In this document: in pieces, positions 46,757 through 56,406 of the stretch
How the letters are laid out: every line of letters begins with the position of its first letter
How positions within the stretch are numbered: the first letter of the stretch is position 1
Assembly (NCBI RefSeq): GCF_012349115.1
Contig: NZ_PQIG01000082.1
Span: forward strand, 22,799 to 86,798
DNA length: 64,000 nucleotides
Direction: 5' to 3'
DNA from: Rhizobium ruizarguesonis
GTDB lineage: Bacteria > Pseudomonadota > Alphaproteobacteria > Rhizobiales > Rhizobiaceae
Translations under genes and position numbers: made by a program
Notes under the pieces: generated by a model
What the model saw: only the letters and a program-made list of their open reading frames with translations
What the model was told of the DNA's origin: nothing
Database searches by the model: none

Positions 46757-48685
46757 ATGATTGGCTCGGTACATGTATTGGAAGGTGGATCCAACGCAGT
46801 GAATGGCATCTGGACGCAATTCGGTGGCAACCTGTCATTCGTGTGCCTGGCGATTTCGCTCTGGGCGCATTTCTCGATCCAATTTCAGCGTCGTTCGGTC
46901 ACACAGGAAAAAATCGCCTTCGGAATCATAGCCGGCGGCGCCTCCATCGGGTCCATATTGCTGGCCGTCGAAGTCAATCCCGGCATTTATATCGACATCC
47001 GCTTTTCGCCGCTTGCTTTGGCGGGCATGTTCGGCGGACCGATCGCGGCCGCCTTTGCGGCGTCGCTGGCGATGGTCTTCCGCTTCTGGGTCGGCGGCGC
47101 GGCAATGATCGACGGTCTGATCGCAATTGCTGTCGCGACCGGTATCGGCCTGGCTGCCAACGTCTGGATCCGGAAGAGATCTCCCGAGCTCATAGACGTT
47201 GCGCTGCTGAGCCTCGCGCTCGGCGGCGCACTTATTGTTTTGATGGCGGTGCTTCCCACCCTGGTGCACGCCCGCGTATTGGCCATCATCGGTCTGCCGA
47301 TGACGGTATTGAACTGCCTGGCGACGGTGCTGTGTGGTTTCGTTCTGTTGAAGACGCAACAATGGGAGCTGGAGCGAAGCATCCTGGTGACCGCATTTTC
47401 GCAGTCGCCCGATTATCTCTACGTGAAGGACCGAAACAGCCGGTTCATCACCGTCAATGAAAATATGATCCGCCTTTTTCGTTTCAGAACCACGGCGGAG
47501 ATGACCGGATTGTCGGATTTCAATCTTATCTCGCGGCCGCGCGCAGAAGAATTTTATTATCTCGAACAGCAGGTCATGGACACCGGGGTGCCCCTGATCG
47601 ACTCCGTCGAGCGTATCGATGACAGATACCTGCTCGCCTCCAAGGTGCCGCTGAAGGATAGGCAGGGACGGGTGATCGGCCTGGCCGGCGTCACGCGTGA
47701 CGTGACGGAGCGGACTGCTCTGGAGCGGGAATTGCGCAAGAGCAAGAACCTGCTGTCACATGCGATGGCCGGCATGTCCGATGGCATCGCCATGTACGAC
47801 AGCAAGGGTTTTCTCGTTTTTTGCAACGACCAGTATCGCGCCGCCTTTCCGCTATCCGGAGACGCCCGCGTGGTTGGCGCTCATATCAGCGACATCCTTC
47901 GCCGCGTTGCCGAAACCGGCGAGCGCACGGGTATCCCGGACGCTGACCGCGAAGAGTGGATCAGGTCCGTCAGTGCTACGTTGCACAGCAACAAGGACGA
48001 AGAGGTTCAGCTTCACAACGGCGACTGGCGCAGCATCCGGACAAGGTTAGCGGAAGACGGCACAGCGATGGCCGTTGTCTCGGACATCACCGCGACCAAG
48101 CAGGCGGAAATCGCCCTCCGGCTGTCGGCGGAGCAGCTGAAGAATCTCGCCGAGACCGATGGGCTCACCGGCATGGTCAACCGCCGGGCCTTCGACGAGG
48201 CTTTCGCCCGCGAGACCGCAGGCAGCGCCAGGAAAAACACGCCGTTCAGCCTTCTGATGGTCGATATCGACCGCTTCAAGGCCTATAACGACACATATGG
48301 TCATCCCGCCGGAGACCAATGCCTGCGTGTCGTCAGCAGGTGCCTGCGCCAGTCCGTAAGCCGCCCGGCAGACATCGTCGCACGCTACGGCGGAGAGGAA
48401 TTCGTGGTTCTGCTGCCTGCAACCAGTGCGAAGGGGGCGATGATCGTTGCCGAACAGTTCGCGCGTCTCCTAAGCCAGGAGAATATCGTTCATACCGGCA
48501 GCGAATTCGGCCGGGTGACCGCCAGCATCGGCATATCCTGTGCAACGGGAGCCACCTTGAGGATCAACCCGAACCGCCTCCTGAGCGAGGCGGATGCCGC
48601 GCTCTACGACGCCAAGACGCAAGGCCGCAATCGCATCCTGGCACATTCGCCCGAGGAGCGGCACGCCATCAAGGACGTCGGCTAG
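46757..48685 (+). CDS. Membrane diguanylate cyclase with 5TM receptor, PAS and GGDEF domains
   Basis: Predicted to make cyclic di-GMP. The 642-residue product has an N-terminal block of about six hydrophobic segments (residues 15-205) of the LytS/YhcK 5TM receptor type, one PAS domain (about 215-330, with SQSPDYLYVKDRNSRFITVN), a second PAS-like region (about 340-460) and a C-terminal GGDEF domain. The active-site motif is GGEEF (545-549), a working variant, and an RxxD inhibitory site (RPAD, 536-539) sits five residues before it, so product feedback is expected. The following gene is unrelated. The sensed signal is unknown. Confidence 0.93.
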   Translation: MIGSVHVLEGGSNAVNGIWTQFGGNLSFVCLAISLWAHFSIQFQRRSVTQEKIAFGIIAGGASIGSILLAVEVNPGIYIDIRFSPLALAGMFGGPIAAAFAASLAMVFRFWVGGAAMIDGLIAIAVATGIGLAANVWIRKRSPELIDVALLSLALGGALIVLMAVLPTLVHARVLAIIGLPMTVLNCLATVLCGFVLLKTQQWELERSILVTAFSQSPDYLYVKDRNSRFITVNENMIRLFRFRTTAEMTGLSDFNLISRPRAEEFYYLEQQVMDTGVPLIDSVERIDDRYLLASKVPLKDRQGRVIGLAGVTRDVTERTALERELRKSKNLLSHAMAGMSDGIAMYDSKGFLVFCNDQYRAAFPLSGDARVVGAHISDILRRVAETGERTGIPDADREEWIRSVSATLHSNKDEEVQLHNGDWRSIRTRLAEDGTAMAVVSDITATKQAEIALRLSAEQLKNLAETDGLTGMVNRRAFDEAFARETAGSARKNTPFSLLMVDIDRFKAYNDTYGHPAGDQCLRVVSRCLRQSVSRPADIVARYGGEEFVVLLPATSAKGAMIVAEQFARLLSQENIVHTGSEFGRVTASIGISCATGATLRINPNRLLSEADAALYDAKTQGRNRILAHSPEERHAIKDVG

Positions 48686-48766
48686 TCGAATCCTTGATAG
48701 GTTTTTCCTATCGAGCCATCGCGCGTGCGCCCTTGATGTTTCCCCCGCTTCGACAATACAGGGCGC

Positions 48767-51061
48767 ATGGACACAAAATTCATTGGTAAGAAATCGGCAG
48801 CAGCCGGCGGCTGGGGCGCTTTGAAGAGCTGCGGCAAGCGATTGCTGCAAAGCGGCATGCCGATTTCAGGGGCGCGGACGATGCTAAAGGCGAACCAGCC
48901 GGATGGTTTCGATTGCCCGGGCTGCGCCTGGGGCGATCCGGAGCACGGATCGTCGTTCGAGTTCTGCGAGAACGGCGTGAAGGCCATCGCCTGGGAAGCG
49001 ACGGAGAAGCGGGCAACGCCCGCCTTCTTCGCCGAAAACACTTTATCGCAGCTTCGCCAGCTGACGGACTATGAACTGGAACTCAACGGCCGCCTGACGC
49101 ATCCGATGCGCTACGATGCGGCGAGCGACCGTTACCTGCCGGTCGCATGGGAGGATGCCTTTGCCGAGATCGGCAGCATTCTGAGGGGGTTCGATAGCCC
49201 CAACCGGGCGGAATTCTACACTTCGGGCCGGGCGAGCAACGAGGCCGCCTTCCTGTACCAGCTGTTCGTGCGCGTCTACGGCACCAACAATTTTCCCGAC
49301 TGCTCCAACATGTGCCACGAGGCGAGCGGCATCGCCATGCGCCAGGCGGTCGGTGTCGGCAAAGGCACCGTGCTGCTGGAGGATTTCGAAGAGGCCGACG
49401 CGATCTTCGTGATCGGGCAGAACCCGGGCACCAACCATCCACGGATGCTCGGCGACTTGCGCCGGGCGGCGATCCGCGGCGCGCGCGTGGTCGTCTTCAA
49501 TCCCATCCGCGAACGCGGCCTGGAACGCTTCTCCGACCCGCAGGATAAGGTCGAGATGCTGCGCGGCGGTTCGACCGATATCGCCAGCCTTTATCTGCAG
49601 CCACAGCTCGGCGGCGACATGGCCGCGGTGCGCGGGATGGCAAAGGCCGTGCTGGCCGCGGAGGACGCAGCGGTCGCCGCCGGCCTACCCTCCGTTCTCG
49701 ACCACGCATTTCTCGCCGAACACTGCGTGGGCTTTGCGCACTACCGGGCAGCGGTCGAGGCGACGAGCTGGGCCGAGATCGAGGACCAGTCGGGACTGAG
49801 CCGGCAGGAGATCGAACGGGCGGCCGATGTCTATGTCAACGCCGAGCGGGTCATCTGCACCTGGGCGATGGGCGTGACCCAGCATCTGCATTCCGTGGCG
49901 ACGATCCGCGAGATCGCCAATTTCATGTTTCTGCGCGGCAATATCGGCCGGCCGGGTGCCGGCCTTTGCCCGGTTCGCGGCCATTCCAACGTGCAAGGCG
50001 ACCGTACGGTTGGCATCAACGAAAAGCCATCGGACGATTTCCTCGATGCGCTGGAGAAGCATTTTCGCTTCACCGTTCCCCGCGAACATGGCCACAATGT
50101 CCTTGCCGCGATCGGAGCGATGCTCGATGGCTCGGCTGAGGCCTTCATCGGGCTTGGCGGCAATTTCGCCCGCGCCACGCCCGACAGCGCACTCGTTGAA
50201 AAGGCGCTGCGGCGGCTGAAGCTGACGGTGCATATCGCGACCAAACCCAACCATTCGCATCTCATGCCCGGTGAGGTGGCCTTCATCCTGCCGTGCCTCG
50301 GGCGCACCGAGATCGATCTGAACGCGGCGGGCAACTCACAGCTCATAAGCGTCGAGGATTCGATGAGCATGGTGCATGGTTCCGCCGGCATCAATCGTCC
50401 GGCCTCACCGCATCTCCTCTCGGAAGTCGCCATCATCGCCGGCATTGCCCAGGCGACGGTCGGCTCCGCCGTGGTCGACTGGGCAGAGCTTGCCGACGAC
50501 CACGACCGTATCCGCGATCATATCGAGGCGACCATTCCAGGTTTCGAAAACTACAATGCGCGCCTGCGCAAGCCGCGCGGTTTTCACCTGCGCAACACGG
50601 CCGCCCATCGGGAGTGGGATACGCCGGCAGGCAAGGCATCGTTCTCTTCGGAAGCGCTTCCCGACGAGACGGTGCATCAGCGGGCGCGAAAGGGCGAGGG
50701 GCGTTTCGCCCTGCAGACGTTCCGGTCGCACGATCAATACAATACGACGGTTTACGGTCTCGATGACCGATACCGCGGCGTGTATGGGGAACGGCAGGTC
50801 ATCTTCATTCATCCAGCCGACCTGAAGGCGATGAATGCCGAGGCCGGTGACCGGGTCGACGTGGTCGGCGAGCATGATGACGGTATCGAGCGCATCGCTG
50901 AGAATTTTCGCTTTGTGCCCTATGACATTCCGCGAGGAAGCATCGCGGGTTATTATCCCGAGCTGAACGTGCTTGTGCCGCTTGGCAGCGCGGGCGTGGA
51001 AAGCGATACGCCCACCTCGAAATCCATCATGGTGTCCTTCCGCCGGCGAAAAGCCGCGTGA
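48767..51061 (+). CDS. FdhF/YdeP-family molybdopterin oxidoreductase
   Basis: A 764-residue bis-MGD molybdoenzyme of the YdeP branch, related to formate dehydrogenase alpha subunits. Seen are the N-terminal FDCPGCAWGDP motif, the NMCHEASGIAM region, the GQNPGTNHPRM cofactor segment and the C-terminal molydopterin dinucleotide-binding domain (FIHPADLKAMNAEAGD). No Tat signal, so it is cytoplasmic. YdeP-type proteins have no well-settled reaction; a role in acid or redox stress is known in E. coli. The stop overlaps the next gene as GTGA. Confidence 0.9.
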   Translation: MDTKFIGKKSAAAGGWGALKSCGKRLLQSGMPISGARTMLKANQPDGFDCPGCAWGDPEHGSSFEFCENGVKAIAWEATEKRATPAFFAENTLSQLRQLTDYELELNGRLTHPMRYDAASDRYLPVAWEDAFAEIGSILRGFDSPNRAEFYTSGRASNEAAFLYQLFVRVYGTNNFPDCSNMCHEASGIAMRQAVGVGKGTVLLEDFEEADAIFVIGQNPGTNHPRMLGDLRRAAIRGARVVVFNPIRERGLERFSDPQDKVEMLRGGSTDIASLYLQPQLGGDMAAVRGMAKAVLAAEDAAVAAGLPSVLDHAFLAEHCVGFAHYRAAVEATSWAEIEDQSGLSRQEIERAADVYVNAERVICTWAMGVTQHLHSVATIREIANFMFLRGNIGRPGAGLCPVRGHSNVQGDRTVGINEKPSDDFLDALEKHFRFTVPREHGHNVLAAIGAMLDGSAEAFIGLGGNFARATPDSALVEKALRRLKLTVHIATKPNHSHLMPGEVAFILPCLGRTEIDLNAAGNSQLISVEDSMSMVHGSAGINRPASPHLLSEVAIIAGIAQATVGSAVVDWAELADDHDRIRDHIEATIPGFENYNARLRKPRGFHLRNTAAHREWDTPAGKASFSSEALPDETVHQRARKGEGRFALQTFRSHDQYNTTVYGLDDRYRGVYGERQVIFIHPADLKAMNAEAGDRVDVVGEHDDGIERIAENFRFVPYDIPRGSIAGYYPELNVLVPLGSAGVESDTPTSKSIMVSFRRRKAA

Positions 51062-51342
51062 GCGAAGAGGCCTCCGACGCCGATCGCTTTCTCGCTCTCG
51101 TCGCTGCGGCGCAAGTCAGGGATATCAGGCTGACATCCATACAGGCCGGTCTCCTGGTCGCCGCGGATCTGGGGATTGCCCGTGACAGCCGCGCCTTTGC
51201 GCGCCTGCTGGGGATCGCGCATTCTCTCGTGCTCAGGGAACTCAACGTCCTGGCGGAACGCGAAGGGGTGCTGCAGATCGTGAAGCGGGATCTAAGGACG
51301 ATGAGAGTGCATTACACATTGCCGCCGCGGGACGAGGCGTAA
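51058..51342 (+). CDS. Small winged-helix protein coupled to the YdeP-family oxidoreductase
   Basis: A 94-residue protein starting with GTG at 51058 inside the stop of the molybdoenzyme gene (GTGA). It has a helix-turn-helix-like region (RDSRAFARLLGIAHSLVLRELNVLAERE split over about residues 42-70) and a short basic wing at the end. It looks like a compact DNA-binding protein, but a chaperone-like role for the enzyme is possible since coupling to one enzyme gene is tight. No exact family recognised. Confidence 0.7.
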   Translation: MSEEASDADRFLALVAAAQVRDIRLTSIQAGLLVAADLGIARDSRAFARLLGIAHSLVLRELNVLAEREGVLQIVKRDLRTMRVHYTLPPRDEA

Positions 51343-51369
51343 ACACCCCTGCGCCGCAAGCCGCGGCCG

Positions 51370-52368
51370 CTAGCGGCGGATCACGCGCTTCCTGGTGTCG
51401 GAAGGGTATTCTCCGTAGGTGGTTTTATAGACTGCGGAAAACCGGCCGAAATGAAAGAAGCCCCATTTGAGGCAGATGGCCTTCATGGTCTCCTTGCTCT
51501 CGGGATCGAGCAGATCCTGGCGCGCGGCACGCAGCCGAAGCGTCAGCAGATAGACGGCGGGAGAGGTTCCCCTGAACGCACGAAAACCGGTTTCGAGCGC
51601 CCGGCTGGATACGCCGGCGGCTTCGGCCACCTTCGGCATGGTGATCGGCTGATCGATATTGGCGTGCATAAATTCGATCGCCCTGCGGACATGCCGGGGC
51701 GCGATCAGGGCGGGCCTATTCTCCAGGAAATGCGACAGCCGGTGCGGCACCAGGCGCACGACCAGATCGGCCAGCGCCTGCGTCATATGCGCCATGGCGA
51801 TCGGCGACTGCAGCAAGGGGCCATCGTCGCGCATGCCTAGGATGATCGTTTCCGTAAGGTTGCCGATCAGCTGGCCTTCCGGCTTTGACAGATCCAGTTC
51901 CGGCAGCAGGTCGAGGGAGCCGCTGAACGGCATCTCGAAAGTCTGGCCGATCGTCTGCAGGATGAGAGGCCAGTTGATCAGCAACTCGTCGATGACGTTC
52001 GATCGCCCATGCATGATGACGCTGTTGGGCTCGAAATTATTATAAAGTAGCAATTTGCCTTGCCCGGCCTCGGCGACGCGGGACCCATAGGTGACCCCCA
52101 TGCCGCCGCTGCGCGGCACGACGATCGACAGATACTCCGCCGTATCGACGGTCGGCTCGATATTGAACTGAAACTCCGCCTCATGATAACCGGTGAGCAG
52201 GACGGCGTTGTCACCTACCGAGAAATCCAGTCCCCAATGGAAGTCCTGGGCGCGGCCGACAGGCTCGGCATCAAAGGCGCCAAAAGCGCCGCCCAGCGTT
52301 TCGACCATGTTGTCGAAGGACGAACCACTAAATCGAAATGAAAATGGCGCAGTGCTATTTTCAGTCAT
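51370..52368 (-). CDS. AraC-family transcriptional regulator
   Basis: A 332-residue regulator with an N-terminal ligand/dimer half of the AraC-binding-like type (about residues 20-200) and a C-terminal double helix-turn-helix (about 225-325; ITMPKVAEAAGVSSRALETGF and a MKAICLKWGFFHFGRFSAVYK segment). GGGAG precedes the ATG at 52368. It is convergent with the molybdoenzyme operon and upstream faces a long gene-poor gap, so its target is unclear. Confidence 0.9.
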   Translation of the reverse strand: MTENSTAPFSFRFSGSSFDNMVETLGGAFGAFDAEPVGRAQDFHWGLDFSVGDNAVLLTGYHEAEFQFNIEPTVDTAEYLSIVVPRSGGMGVTYGSRVAEAGQGKLLLYNNFEPNSVIMHGRSNVIDELLINWPLILQTIGQTFEMPFSGSLDLLPELDLSKPEGQLIGNLTETIILGMRDDGPLLQSPIAMAHMTQALADLVVRLVPHRLSHFLENRPALIAPRHVRRAIEFMHANIDQPITMPKVAEAAGVSSRALETGFRAFRGTSPAVYLLTLRLRAARQDLLDPESKETMKAICLKWGFFHFGRFSAVYKTTYGEYPSDTRKRVIRR

Positions 52369-53312
52369 GCTGCTCCCATTGTTCGATCTGGCTGTTTCGG
52401 CATGCTCTTTTCCACTGCTCGCAGGTGCCAGCGCGACGCGCGGCCGACCCGAATGTCGGATTTGTGCGCGTACCTCTGCCAGCCTTGCCGGTCGTCATGG
52501 ATGGTCGTCCCCCGCCGCGGCGCTTCATCTGACTCCGCAGACGGAATGGATGAGCGGGGCTTGGATGTATATTAGACGATTGTTGGATAAAGTGCAGCAG
52601 CTTGCAGCGGAGCAGGTGGATCTCCGCGTGATACCGGCATCGAGATCAGCGGTTTGTCCCAGCTGATGCAGGCCGAATCCGGGCATGGTAAACGTCAAAA
52701 AGACCAGCCCGTTGAATGCATTAGTTCCCATCCAGATCAGGAACTGACAGAATCCGCGGCCATTGGCAAGACGTCACGCTACCGGTTATGACGACAACCC
52801 GCTGATAAAACGATTACGCTGAAAGAGCGATTTTACGGCTGTATCCGCCACGCCACAGGTTCAACCGCGGCGATCCTGCCGAGATGCATTCATCTGAAGC
52901 TTGTCGAGAGCGCCCCCAGTTCGAAAGCCGCGCAGTCGCCTGCCGAAGGGTCTTAGTGGACCGCTTAAAGATGGCCTTCGGCAGGCAGACAGGCATGCAA
53001 GCATACGCACGGGATGGAGTGCGTATGTACGATCCCTTCCATCCTTTGGGGGGTCATGGGATGGACGGGCTTGGCTTTGGGACCGCAAACCATCATGGTC
53101 TTGGTCGGATTTCATCTTACTGTTCCTTAGCTATGGAGCAATTGTCGGGCCCCGATATTGTCGACCAATCGGCTTTTCGTGACGCAGTCTGGACTGACCT
53201 TGCGCAAAATGTACATCAACCGGCCCCGCTGAAGCCGCCTGTTGCGCGCAATGAACGCCGGCATGATGCTGCCGGGTGCGATGCATTCGGTTTGGGCTGA
53301 GCAATGATTTTC
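52369..53312. other. About 940 bases without a supported gene
   Basis: Several open frames occur on both strands but none has a ribosome-binding site, family features or consistent codon use. A 11-base inverted repeat (CCTGCCGAAGG at 52939-52949 with 52975-52985) with a 25-base loop is the only clear structure. There is no transposase remnant or tRNA that I can recognise. It contains the promoter of the AraC gene at its left end and the 3' end of the Ldh2 gene at its right end. Confidence 0.5.
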
Positions 53313-54317
53313 TTACTGAAGGCACAAGCGACGGATCGTTTCCAACACGCCTATGTCGACGTCAAGATGATCTGCTTCCGCGACACTCGCGGACATCGCT
53401 CTGTCTCCGGGGATACGGACTCCCTTGGAACGCAGCCGTTGCAATTGGGCCTTGGCGCGCTCCGGGAATTCCGAATCCGCAGCCGCGGGAAAGAGGGCGA
53501 TCACGGTCATTCCCGCATTCACCGGGTGCTCGCCCGAGAGAAAGTGGCCGGCATCGAGCGACCAGGCGGCCCCCGAAAGACCCGCGGACAGCATCTCGAC
53601 GATAAGGGCGATATTGCCGCCTTTATAACCGCCGAAGGGCAGGAGAGCACCGAGCATTGCCTTGACCGGATCGGTGGTGATGGCGCCCGTCTCGTCGATG
53701 GCTATGCCGTGAGCAATCGGCGACTGCGCCTTTGCCGCCTCGGCAAGCGTTATGAACGCCGTCGCACTCGTCGCCTGGTCGATGACGACAGGCGGCAAGG
53801 GTTCCGGCAGGGGCACGCCGAAAGCGAGCGGATTGGTGCAGTAGACGCGCTCCCCGCCCTCGGCGGCGGCCATCAATGCCGGTCCGTTGGCGGCGGCGAC
53901 GGACATCAACCCGTCCTGGGCCAGGCGTCGGACGTAATATCCCAATTCCCCGGCGGTATAGCTGTTTCTTTGTGTGAGGACTGAGATGCCGAAGGTTTTC
54001 ACGCACTTTACGAAGTCGTCGTAAATGAGATCAAACCCGAGTTGCGCTATGCCGCCATCCGCATCGGCCCGAATCAGGGCCGGCAGCACATGGTCGAACC
54101 GGGGCTTGGCATCTCCGTTGATCCGCCTATCGCGCAGGCTGGTGAGATAATCGACGAAATGCGGAAAACTAAGCTCGGTGCGACCGAAGCAGGCGGCCGA
54201 CAGCGTTGCATCGACGAGCGCTTTCGCCATGGCCGGGCTGCTGCCGCAGGCAAGGCAGGCGTCGTGCGCCAGGTGACGGAGTTCGTCGATTGGCATTCTT
54301 ATCCTCTGCCCGGCCAT
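53313..54317 (-). CDS. Ldh2-family (malate/L-lactate dehydrogenase type) oxidoreductase
   Basis: A roughly 334-residue NAD(P)-dependent enzyme of the Ldh2 superfamily, which includes pyrroline-2-carboxylate and piperideine-2-carboxylate reductases. Family segments are LSFPHFVDYLTSL, VAAANGPALMAAAEGGERVYCTNPLAFGVP split over about residues 145-175, and GALLPFGGYKGGNIALIVEM split near 220-240. The ATG at 54317 overlaps the flavoprotein stop; GTG at 54320 is also possible. With a betaine importer and demethylase-like flavoprotein upstream, reduction of a cyclic imino acid is a reasonable guess, but a keto-acid substrate is possible. Confidence 0.85.
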   Translation of the reverse strand: MAGQRIRMPIDELRHLAHDACLACGSSPAMAKALVDATLSAACFGRTELSFPHFVDYLTSLRDRRINGDAKPRFDHVLPALIRADADGGIAQLGFDLIYDDFVKCVKTFGISVLTQRNSYTAGELGYYVRRLAQDGLMSVAAANGPALMAAAEGGERVYCTNPLAFGVPLPEPLPPVVIDQATSATAFITLAEAAKAQSPIAHGIAIDETGAITTDPVKAMLGALLPFGGYKGGNIALIVEMLSAGLSGAAWSLDAGHFLSGEHPVNAGMTVIALFPAAADSEFPERAKAQLQRLRSKGVRIPGDRAMSASVAEADHLDVDIGVLETIRRLCLQ

Positions 54318-56302
54318 CACAGCTCCAATGCCGCTCGTCTGCCCTCATAGAAGGCATAAGGCGCCTGGCGCGGCGCAGCGCAGTCCCCGATCTCCACCAC
54401 CTGACGATCGTTTGAACGCAGTTCATCACCCAACCAATTTGCTGCCGCATTGGTGGTGGCGAGCACCAGGCTGTCGCCTTCCTCGAAGAAACGCTCGCCG
54501 GTATTGTGATCCAGCAGGGTGACGCCATTGCCGTGCCATTCCAGCACGCTGACCTCCAGAAGCCATTTGACGCCCAGCGTCTTCAACGTCCGGCGCAGCG
54601 GGACGTCGGCGGTGGTGCGCTGAAGTTCTTTGCCGATGAACGGGTCGGGCGAGAGCATCGTCACCAGGTGCCCATCTTCGGCGAGCTTCCAGGCGGTTCC
54701 GCAGCCGCGCCAGCCGCCGCCCTCGTCCAGCAGCAGAACTCTCTTCCCTGGCCTTGACTGCCGCGCCATGACGGCCTCGACGGTGAAGACGTTTCCTTTT
54801 TCGATGCCGGGCAGCGTCGCGACTGAGGGCAGAGCCTTCTGGAAGCCGGTTTCGGGTGAATAGGAACCCGTTGCCAGGATGACGGCGTCTGCGCCGATGG
54901 TTTCGACATCCGATGCTTCGACATAAGAGTTGAGCCGGATATCGACGCCGAGCTTCGTCAGCTGCCGCTCGTACCAGCCGATGAGCTCGAGGATCTGCGC
55001 CCGGCGAGGCTGCTTTCCAGCAAGCAGGAAATTGCCGCCGAGCCGGCTGGATGCTTCGGCGAGGATGACCCGGTGGCCCCTTTCAGCGGCGGCGCGGGCG
55101 GCTTCCAGGCCAGCAGGCCCGGCGCCGACCACCAGCACCGTCCTCGGCTGGCCGGCCGGTGCGAATCGGTCGCCGCCCCACTGGTATTCCCGTCCGGCCG
55201 ATGGGTTGATGAGACAGCTTATCCAATAATCGCGCGAACGCCGGCCCCAGCACATCTGGTTGCACGAAATGCAGCCACGAACATCGTCGGGGCGGTCCTC
55301 GCCGGCTTTTCGAGCCAGATGCGGATCGGCAATCTGGCCGCGCACGATTGAGACGAGGTCCGCCGCTCCTTCTCCAAGAACGGTCTCGCCGTTCTCCGGC
55401 GTTCTGATATGGCTTTCGGCAATGACGAGCGCATGTTTGACGGATCGCCTGATCGTTGCGGCAAGATCGGCGCCGAGCTTCTCCTGGTAGAGGAATGTCG
55501 GCATCAGCTTGTGGAAGTCGAGATAGCCGCCCGAACCGCAGGTCACATAGTCGACGAGGCCGAGATCGTCATGGAGAGCGAGGATCTCGGCAAGCTTGTC
55601 CCGCGTCAGCGCAACGCTATGATCGGGCTCATCGCTGATCGCAAGCCCGATGATGAAATCCTGACCGCACACTGCCCGGATGCGGCTCATGATTTCCCGT
55701 GAGAAGCGGGTCCGGTTCTCCAGCGAACCACCCCATTGATCCTCTCGCCGGTTCGACCAAGGCGTCCAGAACTGCTCGATCAGGCCGAGATAAGCCGCCC
55801 AGACTTCGACGCCATCGAAACCGGCCTCGCGACAGCGCCGCGCCGCCTGCACGAAGCCGTCGATGGTTTCCCAAATCTCAGCCTCGCTCATGGAATGCGA
55901 GCCATCGCTGTCGTGATAACTGGGCAAGCCGGAAGGAGACCAATGCGGGTGGTATGAATTATCGGAATCCCCATGCGCGCCGACATGGTAGAGCTGCTGG
56001 ATGGCGACCGCACCGTTTTCCTTGATCGCGGTCGTGACCTTGCTGAAGTGAGGGATCACGCTGTCGTCGCCGGGAAGAAAATTTCCGCGCGTCAGCACGG
56101 CCGCGGGATGCGCCGGCATCGGTTCGACCACGATCATTGCGGCGCCACCGATCGCGCGCTCGGCATAATAGGCGACGTGGCGTTCGCCGGGTACACCGTC
56201 GCTCGCCATGTTTGCCGTATGCGCTCCGAAGACGATCCTGTTGCGCAAGGTGTGTCCGCGCAGGCCGATCGGCGAAAACAGACGCGGGAAGAGTTTTGAC
56301 AT
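54317..56302 (-). CDS. TMADH/dienoyl-CoA-reductase-family flavoprotein (copy 1)
   Basis: A 661-residue FMN/4Fe-4S/FAD-type oxidoreductase. The N-terminal two thirds form an old-yellow-enzyme barrel (LRNRIVFGAHTANMASDG, WGGSLENRTRF). The iron-sulfur motif is intact as C-x2-C-x3-C-x11-C in GCISCNQMCWGRRSRDYWIS plus C. The C-terminal part has a dinucleotide site (VLVVGAGPAGLEAARAAAERG) and an NADH-type domain. Family members demethylate N-methylated amines or reduce enoyl groups. It is 104 bases after the betaine ABC ATPase gene and is followed by the Ldh2 gene with a 1-4 base overlap. Confidence 0.87.
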   Translation of the reverse strand: MSKLFPRLFSPIGLRGHTLRNRIVFGAHTANMASDGVPGERHVAYYAERAIGGAAMIVVEPMPAHPAAVLTRGNFLPGDDSVIPHFSKVTTAIKENGAVAIQQLYHVGAHGDSDNSYHPHWSPSGLPSYHDSDGSHSMSEAEIWETIDGFVQAARRCREAGFDGVEVWAAYLGLIEQFWTPWSNRREDQWGGSLENRTRFSREIMSRIRAVCGQDFIIGLAISDEPDHSVALTRDKLAEILALHDDLGLVDYVTCGSGGYLDFHKLMPTFLYQEKLGADLAATIRRSVKHALVIAESHIRTPENGETVLGEGAADLVSIVRGQIADPHLARKAGEDRPDDVRGCISCNQMCWGRRSRDYWISCLINPSAGREYQWGGDRFAPAGQPRTVLVVGAGPAGLEAARAAAERGHRVILAEASSRLGGNFLLAGKQPRRAQILELIGWYERQLTKLGVDIRLNSYVEASDVETIGADAVILATGSYSPETGFQKALPSVATLPGIEKGNVFTVEAVMARQSRPGKRVLLLDEGGGWRGCGTAWKLAEDGHLVTMLSPDPFIGKELQRTTADVPLRRTLKTLGVKWLLEVSVLEWHGNGVTLLDHNTGERFFEEGDSLVLATTNAAANWLGDELRSNDRQVVEIGDCAAPRQAPYAFYEGRRAALEL

Positions 56303-56406
56303 GGTGATCCACAGGCGTCAGGCGGCGGACTTTCCAGTTCCAGAGATGGCGACGTGCCTGATATCGGTGTCGCCAACGAACCGGAAAGTCGGCCGCATTT
56401 GGAGCT

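Noticed and set aside
52193..53300. Open frames of 60-157 codons in the gene-poor gap
   Set aside because: Overlap each other on both strands with no start context or homology features.
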